From Acidobacteriota bacterium (GTDB taxonomy: Bacteria; Acidobacteriota; Terriglobia; Bryobacterales; Bryobacteraceae), in NCBI GenBank assembly GCA_014584705.1, contig JACTMJ010000031.1:243809-307808 (forward strand): a stretch of 64,000 nucleotides of DNA. The letters run 5' to 3'. The notes below the pieces were generated by a model that was given only the letters and a program-made list of their open reading frames with translations, was not told the DNA's origin and did no database searches. Of this stretch, positions 8,881 to 18,254 are shown piece by piece; the stretch's first letter is position 1; each line of letters opens with the position of its first letter. A program made the translations under genes and the position numbers.

Positions 8881-8922
8881 ACATTCCGCGCTTCCGGAGC
8901 AAACGCCGCAAGCGCGGAATGT
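8881..8922. repeat. Perfect 13-bp inverted repeat between VOC and pyrophosphatase genes
   Basis: ACATTCCGCGCTT (8881-8893) recurs as its exact complement at 8910-8922 with a 16-base loop. It lies between two convergent genes, so it may stop transcription from either side, but neither strand has a T run after it. Confidence 0.5.
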
Positions 8923-8967
8923 GTTCCCGGCTCGTCCGCCACACAGGCGGTGCGGGCGAGGACGGCC

Positions 8968-11559
8968 CTAGTAAGTGACGATTCGCTTGCTTTGCCAGAG
9001 CGCCCAGCCGACGAGCGCGGCGCAGATGGCAACGACGGCAATCCGGCCGGGATCCCAGCCCACGTACGCAAGGGGAATCGCCAGGGGGAAGCTGTTCTCC
9101 GCCGCGGCCTGATTCACCGTGGAAACAATGGCGGGATCGTAGGAGAGCATGAGCGGCACGGCAAGCACCGCAACCATATTCATCACCTTCAGCAGAGGAT
9201 TGATCGCCGGGCCGGCCGTATCCTTCAGCGGATCGCCTACCGTGTCCCCCGTCACGCTGGCTTTGTGTTTCTCGCTGCCCTTGCCGGTATTGGCTTCGAG
9301 ATCGCGAGGTTCATCCTCCACCATCTTCTTCGCGTTATCCCAGGCTCCGCCCGCATTGCACATGAAAGAAGCGAGCAACTGGCCCGCAACAATCGCGCCG
9401 CCCAGGAAGCCGGCGAGCCCGATGGGGCCGAGGAAATAGCCCACCAGTACCGGCGAGACGACCCCAAGCACGGCGGGCCCCACCAGTTCCTTCTGGGCTT
9501 CCCCGGTGCAGATGTCCACCACCTTGGCATAGTCCGGCTTCTTCGTTCCGGCCCAGATCTCCTTGTCGCGGAACTGAATGCGGCACTCGTTCACGATCAG
9601 ATACGCTGCGCGGCCCACGGCACGGATGAGCATGGAACTGAACATGAAGGGGATCGATCCCCCAATTAGCATTCCAATGAGCAGGTTCGGGTTCGCGATC
9701 GTAAGCAGCGCCGCCACGCGCTCGTAAACCGCCAGCGGCAGAGCCTGATCCTCTCCCCCGCCACCGGAGCCGATCACCGTAACGAAGGAGGCGTAGAGCG
9801 AAACGGCCGCGATCACCGCGCTGCCGATCGCCACCCCTTTCGTGACGGCTTTGGTGGTGTTGCCCACCGCATCGAGATCGGCCAGAGTCTGGCGCGCTTC
9901 CTTCAACTTGGCCGGGCTCGCAAAGTCCTTCTCTTCAAAGCCCATCTCCGCGATGCCGTTCGCGTTGTCCGCGATCGGTCCGAAGACGTCCATGGAGACG
10001 GTGTTCCCCGTCAGTGTCAGCATGCCAATTCCGCACATGGCCACGCCGTATGCAATGAAGATCGGGTTCACCTCCTGCATGGTCGTGGAATAGACCAGCA
10101 CGGATCCGAAGATGGCGGCACAGAGCGCGACGGCGGTCCAGGTGGCGGATTCGTAACCCACCGCGAAGCCTTCGATGATCGTCGTGCCGTGGCCGGTATC
10201 GCAGTTCCGCTTGATGCCATGCACGGGCGCGAACTCCGTTCCGGTGAAATACTCCGTGATGCGGTTCAGGGCAATACACAGCAGAATGCCGATGAAGCAC
10301 GTGATCGCCGGGCGCATATCGAGCCCCTCAATGCCAAAGTTCGCCCATGCCGGCAGCGAGTGAACGGTTGAAAGAACGTATGCACTAGCGTTGCTCGGGT
10401 CGAAGCGCAGGTAGAAGAAACCGAGGCTGATGAACCCGATCACGCTGAGGATCGATCCGATGATGAACCCCTTGTTGATCTGCTTCATGGCCTCCGCCAC
10501 GTCGCCCTTATCTCCAGCGCGAACGGTGTACGTGCTGATGATGGAGCCGATCACGCCGATGGCCCGTACCAGAATCGGGAAGATGACTCCCTTGTGGCCG
10601 AAACTTGCCCAGCCGAGAATCATGGCGGCCACGATGGTGACTTCGTAGCTCTCGAAGATGTCCGCGGCCATGCCGGCGCAATCGCCTACGTTGTCTCCCA
10701 CGTTATCGGCGATGGTCGCGGCGTTGCGCGGGTCGTCCTCGGGAATGTCTTTTTCCACCTTGCCCACCAAATCCGCCCCAACGTCGGCCGCCTTTGTGTA
10801 AATACCGCCGCCCACCCGCATGAACAGGGCCAGCAGCGTCCCGCCGAAGCCAAAGCCCAGGAGCGCTTCATAGGCATGCTCTCCATAGGCCATGAAAATG
10901 AGGGTTCCCCCCATCAGACCAAGGCCGTCCGTCAGCATGCCGGTGATGGTGCCGGAACGGTAGCCTAGCATCAGGGCTTTGCCGAAACCTACGTTGGCGG
11001 CCGCCGCGGCCACGCGGAGATTTCCGGTGGTGGCCATCCGCATCCCCACCAGACCGACGAGTCCACTGAAAATCGCTCCCATCAGAAACGCCCAGGATCG
11101 CCCGAACGCATAGTGGATCGCATTGTGCCCACCCGCGGCGTACTTGCTGTAAAACAACACCGCAACCAGCGCCAGAATCATGAAAGCGACCACTTTCAAC
11201 TGACGGCGCAAGTAGGCATCGGCGCCCTCGCGAACCGCCGCGGCGATCGCCTGCATTTTCGGCGTGCCCTTATCCGCGTGAAGCACCTGCCGGACGAGCA
11301 TTCCCGCATAAAGCAGAGCAAGGAATGCGATCCCCAGGGCGAACCACAGTGCCGCCCGTTCGCCCGCCGTAAAGACCGGGTCGTTCATGAACGAAAAATA
11401 ATGGAAAGCCGGCGCATTGCTCCGGGCGGCATCCGCGACGCCAGGAATCTGTCCGGGAGCTTCCCCCGCAACCTGCGCATAAAGCAGCAGGCCTCCGAAC
11501 AAGGCAAACAAGCCGATGAGCATCCAGCTTACTCGGCGAAACGACGATTTCATGAGCAT
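8968..11559 (-). CDS. hppA: Membrane-bound proton-translocating pyrophosphatase
   Basis: An 863-residue polytopic protein with the M-PPase signatures DVGADLVGKVEKDIPEDDPR and TIADNVGDNVGDCAGMAADI (substrate and Mg-binding Asp residues) and a C-terminal DTVGDPLKDTAGPAINPLLK. It couples pyrophosphate hydrolysis to ion pumping across the inner membrane. GNTTKAVTKG carries Lys and Thr at the two positions that mark potassium-independent enzymes (Ala and Gly/Ala in potassium-dependent ones), so proton pumping is expected. An extra N-terminal helix (WMLIGLFALFGGLLLYAQ) and linker make it longer than usual. ATG 11559 follows AGAGGAG by five bases. Confidence 0.95.
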   Translation of the reverse strand: MLMKSSFRRVSWMLIGLFALFGGLLLYAQVAGEAPGQIPGVADAARSNAPAFHYFSFMNDPVFTAGERAALWFALGIAFLALLYAGMLVRQVLHADKGTPKMQAIAAAVREGADAYLRRQLKVVAFMILALVAVLFYSKYAAGGHNAIHYAFGRSWAFLMGAIFSGLVGLVGMRMATTGNLRVAAAAANVGFGKALMLGYRSGTITGMLTDGLGLMGGTLIFMAYGEHAYEALLGFGFGGTLLALFMRVGGGIYTKAADVGADLVGKVEKDIPEDDPRNAATIADNVGDNVGDCAGMAADIFESYEVTIVAAMILGWASFGHKGVIFPILVRAIGVIGSIISTYTVRAGDKGDVAEAMKQINKGFIIGSILSVIGFISLGFFYLRFDPSNASAYVLSTVHSLPAWANFGIEGLDMRPAITCFIGILLCIALNRITEYFTGTEFAPVHGIKRNCDTGHGTTIIEGFAVGYESATWTAVALCAAIFGSVLVYSTTMQEVNPIFIAYGVAMCGIGMLTLTGNTVSMDVFGPIADNANGIAEMGFEEKDFASPAKLKEARQTLADLDAVGNTTKAVTKGVAIGSAVIAAVSLYASFVTVIGSGGGGEDQALPLAVYERVAALLTIANPNLLIGMLIGGSIPFMFSSMLIRAVGRAAYLIVNECRIQFRDKEIWAGTKKPDYAKVVDICTGEAQKELVGPAVLGVVSPVLVGYFLGPIGLAGFLGGAIVAGQLLASFMCNAGGAWDNAKKMVEDEPRDLEANTGKGSEKHKASVTGDTVGDPLKDTAGPAINPLLKVMNMVAVLAVPLMLSYDPAIVSTVNQAAAENSFPLAIPLAYVGWDPGRIAVVAICAALVGWALWQSKRIVTY

Positions 11560-12082
11560 TTGAACTCCTCTTTGTCTAGCGCTCGAAAGAAACTCGTGTC
11601 GATTCACTCCCGCTCGCGAACCCGTCGCGGCGGGAATTTCGCGGTTTCGATTGTATAGCTTCTTGTCCAGATTCAGTAAGGAGAAAAATGGGGTAGGTTC
11701 ATCGAATTGCACGTAGCATGCAATTTCCCGAGGGGGCAGGGGCGTGTTTGCGATCCCGTTACGCCGGGCTAGACGGCAAGCAAACCGCGAAAACCTCTCG
11801 CGGCATAGTCGGATTCCGTTCCGTTGCGATAGAGGAACCCATTGAGAAAGAGGAACCCATTGAGAAAGAGGAACAAGGTGTCGTAGCGGCGGTCACAAAA
11901 GAGAGCGCCGCCGAGCTTCCTGATTCTCGAAGGCGTCCGTATCCAACTGGAGGTCTTGGCGTCGAACGCGCCATCCTGTTGCGGACCATACGCGCTGCTG
12001 TCTCCCCTAGTGCTTGTCGCAATTTTCTTCATTGCGAATCAGGCTATTTCAGTCTACGATGAGGACACAGTACTGGGTGGGG
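11560..12082. other. Gene-free region with an 18-bp tandem duplication
   Basis: About 520 bases without a convincing gene. GAGGAACCCATTGAGAAA occurs twice in tandem at 11832-11849 and 11850-11867, followed by GAGGAAC. Both strands stay open across it, giving EEPIEK or FSMGSS repeats, but neither frame has a ribosome-binding site or a recognisable protein. The left end holds the hppA 5' region. Confidence 0.5.
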
Positions 12083-13006
12083 ATGCGTTTCGCCATGCCG
12101 CTGAAACTTCGACGAACGCGCGTAGCCCTTTTTCCCGTCTGCTGTTTCGTCCTCCTGCTGAGCGGGTGCGGTGCCGCGCGCCCCGGCCGTTTTGAAGCCT
12201 TCGCCGCCGCCGGAACCACATATACCAAGGCTCGGAGCGAGTTCCTCCGCCAGTCCCTCGAGTTTTATGTGGACAGGGATTCGCTCGAACTCCGCAGGCA
12301 GCACGCTGCCACCAACTTAAGCGTGGCGGACCGCCAGCAACTGCTGAACGCGCAGGACAAGATCGTACTGGATCGCGCGAAAATTATCGCGGATCTTGAG
12401 CATCACGGCGATGTGCTCCGGGAGTATTTCACGGCCCTCGCCCAGCTTTCTTCTTCGAAAGGAGTTGCGGGCGCGGAGAGTGCAGCCTCTCAACTGGCCA
12501 CCGAAATCGGCAAACTCTCCGCCAGCCTCGGTGCAAGTTCCATTGGGGGCGCGCCCATCGGTGCCGTGCTGAACCGGGCCTCCGGCTTCGCCGTCGGTGC
12601 GTTCCGCAACCGCGCGCTTGCCCGCCACCTGGAAGCGAGCGCTGCCACGATCAACCGGGAACTGTGGCTGGAAGAGGAAGCGCTTCGCCTGATCACCGAA
12701 GAGATGATCGCGGACCAGACCGCGCTTCGGAATGAGTATCGCCGCACCGCTGTCGCCGTGCCGTTCCGCTCCGACGCGCCCCTGCCGGCGGAGTGGGAGA
12801 AAGCGCGCCGGGCTGACCTGCTCGCGGAAGCCGGAATCGCCAGGGCAAGAGCCGCCCAGGATGCGGCGCGTGAGTTGCGCCTCGCGTACGAAGCGCTTTG
12901 CAAGGATGCCAACGAAGCGGCGAACGTCACCGATCTCCGGTCGGCCGTCGCCCTCCTTTCCCGGTACGTCAGTGACGTTGCCGGCGCACAGGCGCAGAAA
13001 CCCTAA
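12083..13006 (+). CDS. Lipoprotein, helical, unknown function
   Basis: The product (about 307 residues from ATG 12083) has a short basic N terminus, a hydrophobic stretch ALFPVCCFVLLL and the lipobox LSGC, so it should be an acylated outer- or inner-membrane lipoprotein. The rest is mostly alpha-helical and charged, with a Gly/Ala-rich stretch around SLGASSIGGAPIGAVLNRASGFAVGA that could touch a membrane. I do not recognise a family. Several in-frame ATGs (12059, 12083, 12095) are possible; I took the one that gives a normal signal peptide. The next gene starts 18 bases downstream and is probably co-transcribed. Confidence 0.65.
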   Translation: MRFAMPLKLRRTRVALFPVCCFVLLLSGCGAARPGRFEAFAAAGTTYTKARSEFLRQSLEFYVDRDSLELRRQHAATNLSVADRQQLLNAQDKIVLDRAKIIADLEHHGDVLREYFTALAQLSSSKGVAGAESAASQLATEIGKLSASLGASSIGGAPIGAVLNRASGFAVGAFRNRALARHLEASAATINRELWLEEEALRLITEEMIADQTALRNEYRRTAVAVPFRSDAPLPAEWEKARRADLLAEAGIARARAAQDAARELRLAYEALCKDANEAANVTDLRSAVALLSRYVSDVAGAQAQKP

Positions 13007-13024
13007 GGATAGGAGCCGTATCCG

Positions 13025-13396
13025 ATGGCTACCCCCACGACCGCCGCACCCGAAAGTCTCCCGCCGCACAAATTGCGCGATGCCATGAAGCGCAGCCTCA
13101 GAGAGACGATCGAATACATGGATAGCGACGATTTCGTTTTTGGCCTTGATGCGCTGCCGGAAAAGGATCGCAATGCAGCGCTGATTACGCGAGGCAAAAT
13201 TTGCCGAGCCTGGCGAGAGATTTCGAACCAGGAACTCGCCACGATCCGCGACGAACTCGTGCGGAACGAAGCGGCTCTTCGCGACGCCACGAAATCGCTG
13301 GACGAGGCAATCAAGGAAGTCGCCAAAGTTGAGAAAATCCTCAAAGCGGCCGCTACTCTTCTTGCCGTCGCCGCGAAAGTAGTCCCCGTTCTGTGA
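13025..13396 (+). CDS. Small helical protein, unknown function
   Basis: A 123-residue cytosolic-looking protein with no signal peptide. It is predicted to be helical, with a charged heptad-like segment (ELVRNEAALRDATKSLDEAI) and an Ala/Val-rich hydrophobic C-terminal tail (LKAAATLLAVAAKVVPVL). GGATAGGAG precedes ATG 13025. It follows the lipoprotein gene by 18 bases; the two may form a pair spanning the envelope. No family recognised. Confidence 0.6.
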   Translation: MATPTTAAPESLPPHKLRDAMKRSLRETIEYMDSDDFVFGLDALPEKDRNAALITRGKICRAWREISNQELATIRDELVRNEAALRDATKSLDEAIKEVAKVEKILKAAATLLAVAAKVVPVL

Positions 13397-13460
13397 TAAG
13401 CCATCCGCGCGGCTTGCGGGCGGCGCGGTTCTCTCACGAGTCCAGGCGACGCATTAGCCC

Positions 13461-15860
13461 TCAGGCCATCGCCGGGTCGCTAATTCCGTGCTCTCCGTTC
13501 TCCGCGCGGCCCGCATAGCGGCGTTCATATCCGCCAATTCCTTCCAGGGAAACCGCGAGGTCATACCAGCGCTGGCTTCGTGCAAGATCGAACACCACTG
13601 TGCGCTTCGCTCCCGCGCGCAGCGTAAAGGCAACCGGATCCTGGCCGTAGCTGCGGTCCGCGATCTGGATTGTGAAATCGCGGTTGCGTTCATTGTTTCT
13701 TACGACAATCTCCACGCCGGAGCCCGCATCTCTGCAGGCGGCGGTGACAGCCGGATCGGTCGCCGACCCTGCCAGACTCCGGAAGAAGCCGTTCGGTCCG
13801 CACACGCGCACCTCGTAGCGGTTATCCGGAAACCCGCTGAGATCCCAATGGTCGCTGAGCGTCTCCCCTGCCTTCACGGCGTAGGCGCGCGTTCGCAGTT
13901 CGGAGGAACCGCGGTACGTGCCCGGTGTATACGCATGGAAGCCGCAACCGGCTGACCGTGTGCCAAAACGCTTGGTGCCAGCCGACAGCCGGAGCCGCAG
14001 GGCGCCTTCCCGCACTTCGCCCTCCACGGAAAGCTCGTAAGGAAGAGCCAGCGAAGGCCGCACTCCCGGCTCCTGCCGCGGCATCGTGGCGTCAACCCAT
14101 CCGGATGGCATCGGGCGAAACTGCGCCTGGTGAATCCCGCCAAGGAACTCATCCCGCGCGGGATAGGGTAGTTTCGTCTCCGTTTCGTCGCGGAAGGGCC
14201 GAAACGCCGCGCTCATGTCGCCACAAACGGCGCGTCTCCAGGGGCTGATGTTCGGTTCCTTCACCTTGCAGACGCGCTCCAGAAGCTGCACGACGCTGGT
14301 GTGGTCAAATACCTGGGAGCAAACGTAGCCGCCCCGGCTCCAGGGCGAGGCCACCACCATCGGTACGCGGAAGCCGAGGCCGATCGGGCCGCCGCGCGCA
14401 TCGTCGCTATCCGTGCGTTTCCGGTCCTTTTCCAGCGGCCAGTACTCGCCGCGCGCATCAATGCCGGCCGAAACACACCCTGTTTCCGGGCGGCTCGGAT
14501 CCGGGGAGACGAAGGGCGGCACATGGTCAAAGTAGCCGTCGTTTTCATCGTAGGTAAGGATGAATATCGTCTTCTTCCAGACTTCCGGATTCTGCGTCAG
14601 GATGTTGATGGATTCCGCCAGGTACCATGCACCGTACCACGGCGCGGAAGGATGATCGGAAAATTGCTTCGGAGCCACGAGCCAGCTCACCTTGGGCAAT
14701 TTCCCGGACTGCACATCCTTTCGAAACTGATAGAACAAATCGCCCGCCGGAGCCTTCATCTCGCGTTCCTCCGCGCCGTCGCGGTAGCGGATTGTTTCGA
14801 GCGTCCGGTAGTTGGCGTCGCCGCGGTTTGTGGCGAATGCCTTCGCATGCAGGGCGCGGTCGCGGGCGGAGAGCTTTGCTTCGGCCTCCGGGCTCCACTT
14901 GGCGCGCTCCTCGCGTACCCGCTTCAGAAGCGCCTCCAACCGCTGCAACTGCTTTCGCGCTTCCGAGGGTTCCTTCCCGCCGGGATTCTTTCGCAACGCA
15001 TCGATCTCCCCCGGGAGCCGCTGCTCCGCTTCCCGCAACCAGCTTTGATACGTAGGGTGAAAACCGACGTGGAACTGGTCGAACCATTCGATGGGGTTAT
15101 CGGTATAATTGGCGAGCCACGCCTCTTCCTCGTCGTCGAGGCCCGTATCCAGGCTGAGTTCGTTCTGGTAGATCTTCCAGGAGACGCCGGCCGCTTCGAG
15201 GCGTTCCGGAAAAGTAGTCCAATTCGCCGTCTGTGTGTAAGTGACTTCCGAATTGCGGACGTTCGCCTGTCCGGCCGCATCCTGAATCTTCCCGGTCCAG
15301 AGATAGAGTCGGTTGGGCGTCGTTCCCGTTAACGAAGAGCAGAAGTTCTGATCGCAGATGGTGAATGCGTCCGCGAGCGCGTAATAGAAAGGGAGATCTT
15401 CGCGGTTGTAATAACCCATGGTGAGCGGCATTCCCGCGCACTCCTTGCGCGAAGATGGCTTTGCCACCAGCCACTGGTCGTGATTCCCGTTGGCGCGCGC
15501 GTCGGTCTGGTCGTCCCAGCCGTGCGGCAGCGAACCGAGCCACGTGATTCTGGTTCCGCGCAGGTCCAGCCGGAAGGGAAGGGCGCTCAGTCCCTTTCCG
15601 TCGCTTTGCTTCCACACGGGATTGCCGTCCGGCAGGGTCACCGCCCGCGGATCGTTATATCCGCGCACCCCGCGCATCATGCCATACAGGTGATCGAAGC
15701 TGCGGTTCTCCTGCATGAGGATCACCACATGCTCCGCATCCTCGAAGGTGGAGCCCGGTGCGGGGTCAATGGCCGCGGCGCGCTGAATGGATGCCAGTAG
15801 CAGCGCGGTCAATTCCGCTGACTGGCGCAGAAAGTCTCTCCGTGTGGACATAACGGACAT
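13461..15860 (-). CDS. Phospholipase C, phosphocholine-specific type, Tat-exported
   Basis: The 799-residue protein begins with a twin-arginine signal (STRRDFLRQSAELTALLLAS). The catalytic alkaline-phosphatase-like domain shows ILMQENRSFDHLYG (nucleophile and metal region), YDENDGYFDHVPPF and FDHTSVVQLLERV (metal ligands), and two DUF756-like beta domains follow after about residue 600. Such enzymes hydrolyse phosphatidylcholine and sphingomyelin outside the cytoplasm, freeing phosphorylcholine. Start ATG 15860 follows GGGGGAG; ATG 15851 is the alternative. The gene stands alone. Substrate choice is inferred from the family. Confidence 0.9.
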   Translation of the reverse strand: MSVMSTRRDFLRQSAELTALLLASIQRAAAIDPAPGSTFEDAEHVVILMQENRSFDHLYGMMRGVRGYNDPRAVTLPDGNPVWKQSDGKGLSALPFRLDLRGTRITWLGSLPHGWDDQTDARANGNHDQWLVAKPSSRKECAGMPLTMGYYNREDLPFYYALADAFTICDQNFCSSLTGTTPNRLYLWTGKIQDAAGQANVRNSEVTYTQTANWTTFPERLEAAGVSWKIYQNELSLDTGLDDEEEAWLANYTDNPIEWFDQFHVGFHPTYQSWLREAEQRLPGEIDALRKNPGGKEPSEARKQLQRLEALLKRVREERAKWSPEAEAKLSARDRALHAKAFATNRGDANYRTLETIRYRDGAEEREMKAPAGDLFYQFRKDVQSGKLPKVSWLVAPKQFSDHPSAPWYGAWYLAESINILTQNPEVWKKTIFILTYDENDGYFDHVPPFVSPDPSRPETGCVSAGIDARGEYWPLEKDRKRTDSDDARGGPIGLGFRVPMVVASPWSRGGYVCSQVFDHTSVVQLLERVCKVKEPNISPWRRAVCGDMSAAFRPFRDETETKLPYPARDEFLGGIHQAQFRPMPSGWVDATMPRQEPGVRPSLALPYELSVEGEVREGALRLRLSAGTKRFGTRSAGCGFHAYTPGTYRGSSELRTRAYAVKAGETLSDHWDLSGFPDNRYEVRVCGPNGFFRSLAGSATDPAVTAACRDAGSGVEIVVRNNERNRDFTIQIADRSYGQDPVAFTLRAGAKRTVVFDLARSQRWYDLAVSLEGIGGYERRYAGRAENGEHGISDPAMA

Positions 15861-15957
15861 TATCTCCCCCGAAGCAAGCTACCGCACGGAGGGAAGCGCC
15901 TCTTCGCCTTGTTCCGCCGCTTGCGCCCGCCAGGCGAAACCTGCGATTCTGCCAGCA

Positions 15958-17130
15958 ATGCGGCGAAAGCAAATTGAGATGAGGGAATCGATCATCCGGC
16001 AGATGACGATTCTGGCCAGGGAGACGGGGGCGGTGAATCTCGCGCAAGGCTTCTCCGACGAGGATGCGGCCCCGGAGATCAAGGCGCTGGCGATGGAGGC
16101 GATCCGCGGCGAGTGCCACCAGTACACTGACGTGCGGGGAGCGCCCTATCTGCGGCAGGCGCTCGCGGAGAAGCTGCGGAAACACAATAGGATTGAGGCG
16201 GATCCGGACAAGCACATTGTCGTCACCTGCGGAGCCACCGAGGGGATGATGATTGCCTTCGAGACCTTGCTCGAAGCGGGCGACACCGTCCTTACCTTTG
16301 CGCCCATGTATGAGAACTATGTGCTGCAAAGCGTCGCGACGCGTATCCATGTGAAGTCCATTGAACTCGACGAACGGCAGGGGCCCGGCGAGCGCCCCTT
16401 CACCTTCACGCGGGAAACGCTCGAAGCGGCTTATGTCGAAGGGACGCAGGCCATCCTCTTCTCGAATCCCTGGAACCCGATCGGAAAAGTGTTCACGCGA
16501 GAGGAATTGCAGACCATCGTCGATTTCGCGGTGGCGCACGACTTATTCATTTTCGCGGACGAGACCTACGAGTATTTGCTGGGTCCGGGTGAGCGGCACG
16601 TGAGCGTCGGCAGCCTGCCGGGTGCGGAGAACCGGACGGTGACGATCATATCCATGGGGAAGACGTATTCAATCACGGGCTGGCGCGTCGCCTACCTGGT
16701 TGCCCCCGAAGAGTTCGCGGTCAAGTTGAACGTGATGCACGATTTCCATACTGTCACCGCGCCGCACCCCTTCCAAATCGCCGCCGCCAACGCGACACGC
16801 CTGCCGGAATCGTTCTATCAGCGCATGCGGGACGAATACTGGGCGCGGAAGGAAATCCTGTGCGCGGCGCTGGAGCAGGCGGGCTTCACCTGGTATGAGC
16901 CGGGCGGGGCGTACTTTCTGTGGTGCCGCTATGACCGGTTGAGCGATCTCGAAGACCTCGCGTTCGGGAAGAAGCTGCTGCTGGAAGGCGGGGTGGCTGG
17001 AGTGCCCGGTTCGGTGTTCTACGAGCCGGGGCGGCCGCGCTATGCCATCCGTTTTACTTTTTCCAAGTCACGCAAGACGCTCGAAGCGGCCGTGGAACGC
17101 CTGCGCAAGCTGAACTGGGCGGCGAAGTGA
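15958..17130 (+). CDS. PLP-dependent class I/II aminotransferase
   Basis: A 390-residue fold-type I aminotransferase. NLAQGFSDEDAAPEIKALAM, YTDVRGAPYLRQALA, TCGATEGMM, NPWNPIGKVF (PLP-binding Asn-Pro), FADETYEYL (Asp of the PLP pyridine), SMGKTYSITGWRVAY (Schiff-base Lys) and RPRYAIRFTFSKS (carboxylate Arg region) appear in order. It resembles kynurenine/methionine aminotransferases (YbdL-like). ATG 15958 is chosen since the upstream frame is antisense to the phospholipase start. It ends 16 bases from the convergent lysR stop. Amino-acid preference cannot be read. Confidence 0.88.
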   Translation: MRRKQIEMRESIIRQMTILARETGAVNLAQGFSDEDAAPEIKALAMEAIRGECHQYTDVRGAPYLRQALAEKLRKHNRIEADPDKHIVVTCGATEGMMIAFETLLEAGDTVLTFAPMYENYVLQSVATRIHVKSIELDERQGPGERPFTFTRETLEAAYVEGTQAILFSNPWNPIGKVFTREELQTIVDFAVAHDLFIFADETYEYLLGPGERHVSVGSLPGAENRTVTIISMGKTYSITGWRVAYLVAPEEFAVKLNVMHDFHTVTAPHPFQIAAANATRLPESFYQRMRDEYWARKEILCAALEQAGFTWYEPGGAYFLWCRYDRLSDLEDLAFGKKLLLEGGVAGVPGSVFYEPGRPRYAIRFTFSKSRKTLEAAVERLRKLNWAAK

Positions 17131-17146
17131 CGCTTGGCCTTGCGCG

Positions 17147-18040
17147 CTACGTTTGCCCTGTTTCTCCTTCGCTCTTTACCAGTTCCAGGAAGGCGCGGGC
17201 TGCGTGGCTCAGCGCGCGACGGGCGGGAGAAATCAGCAGCACCTTGCGCTCAATGTCCAGTTCCTTCACCCGGACCTCATGCAGGTTGCCCTGGCGGATT
17301 TCCGGTTCCACGCACATCTTGGGCAGAAAGGCGACGCCCTCGTTCATCTGAACGAGCTTGCGGATGGTCTCGACGGTCGGCATCTCGACATCCATGTTGA
17401 GCGTGATCTTGTGCTCGCGGAAGCCGCGCAGCACCGCTTCGCGGTAGGGCGAGAGCACGTTATGCGCAATGAACGTTTCCATACCTAGCTCGGCGATGCT
17501 GACGCTCTTGCGCTTGGCCAGGCGATGGCGGGGGGAGACGACAAAGGCAAGGCGGTCCGTATAGATTACGGAAGTATTCAGCCGGTCATCCTGGGGATCG
17601 TAGCTAATGACGCCCAGTTCCAGGTCCCCGTCGATCAACTGCGCCGGAATCTTGCTCGAAAGGCAGCGCCGCACCTGGACCTTGATCTTGGGGTACGTGC
17701 GGCGGTAGCTTTCGATGTGCCGCAGGAGATAGAGCGCCGTGCTCTCATTGGCGCCAATCGAAAGGCGTCCGGCTGCGTTGTCGCGCAACTCGGTAAGGGC
17801 GTTCTCCAGGTCGAGTTGAAGGTTGCCGAAGCGGCGGGAGTATTCGAGCACGATGCGCCCGGCGTCGGTAAGCAGCAAGTCCTTTCCCGAGCGGTCAATC
17901 AGCCGCTCCCCGAGTTCGTCTTCGAGGCGCTGCAGGGCAAGCGAAACGGCCGGCTGGGTCCGGCCCAGGCGTTCGGCGGCGCGCGAGAAGCTCTTCTCCG
18001 TGGCGATCGTCAGAAAGACCTTAAGCAGATACAGTTCCAT
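17147..18040 (-). CDS. LysR-type transcriptional regulator, probable leu regulator
   Basis: The 297-residue protein has a LysR helix-turn-helix at the N terminus (LKVFLTIATEKSFSRAAERL and TQPAVSLALQRLEDELG) and a periplasmic-binding-like effector domain from about residue 90. AAGGA precedes ATG 18040 by six bases. It is transcribed away from leuABCD, and the space between them holds a T-N11-A site, so control of leucine synthesis is likely, probably with a pathway intermediate as co-inducer. The target and effector are inferred from position only. Confidence 0.85.
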   Translation of the reverse strand: MELYLLKVFLTIATEKSFSRAAERLGRTQPAVSLALQRLEDELGERLIDRSGKDLLLTDAGRIVLEYSRRFGNLQLDLENALTELRDNAAGRLSIGANESTALYLLRHIESYRRTYPKIKVQVRRCLSSKIPAQLIDGDLELGVISYDPQDDRLNTSVIYTDRLAFVVSPRHRLAKRKSVSIAELGMETFIAHNVLSPYREAVLRGFREHKITLNMDVEMPTVETIRKLVQMNEGVAFLPKMCVEPEIRQGNLHEVRVKELDIERKVLLISPARRALSHAARAFLELVKSEGETGQT

Positions 18041-18098
18041 CGCGTTTCCTTCGCGCAAACCGTTCGCCAATCCGGCGGGGCGGACGCAGCGTTGCACT

Positions 18099-18113
18099 AT
18101 AAGACTAATTTAT
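18099..18113. promoter_or_regulatory. LysR-type T-N11-A operator
   Basis: ATAAGACTAATTTAT reads ATAA-N7-TTAT, a 15-bp LysR-type palindrome. It lies 59 bases from the lysR start and some 77-90 bases upstream of the predicted leuA transcription start, the normal place for an activator site. Confidence 0.5.
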
Positions 18114-18153
18114 ATGATTGCGGAAGCTTATGATAGGGCGTAAAAGAATAAAT

Positions 18154-18183
18154 TTGCCAAATCGTCTATGCCATGCGGATAAT
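18154..18183 (+). promoter_or_regulatory. Candidate leuA promoter
   Basis: TTGCCA (18154-18159) and GATAAT (18178-18183) each match five of six sigma-70 consensus bases and are separated by 18 bases. The leuA ATG follows 71 bases after the -10. Confidence 0.55.
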
Positions 18184-18254
18184 GAGGGCATACCCTAGGC
18201 GGAGGAACTGGCCGCGGAGGGTGGAGTTTGGAAGCGCGAACGGATACGCACACC

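Noticed and set aside
11718..12062. 114-codon plus frame with EEPIEK repeats and an 87-codon minus frame over the same bases
   Set aside because: No ribosome-binding site, no family resemblance, and the upstream part is hppA promoter region.
18184..18254. Leucine attenuator leader peptide before leuA
   Set aside because: The only short frame (ATG CCA TGC GGA TAA) has no leucine codons and there is no terminator-antiterminator pair.
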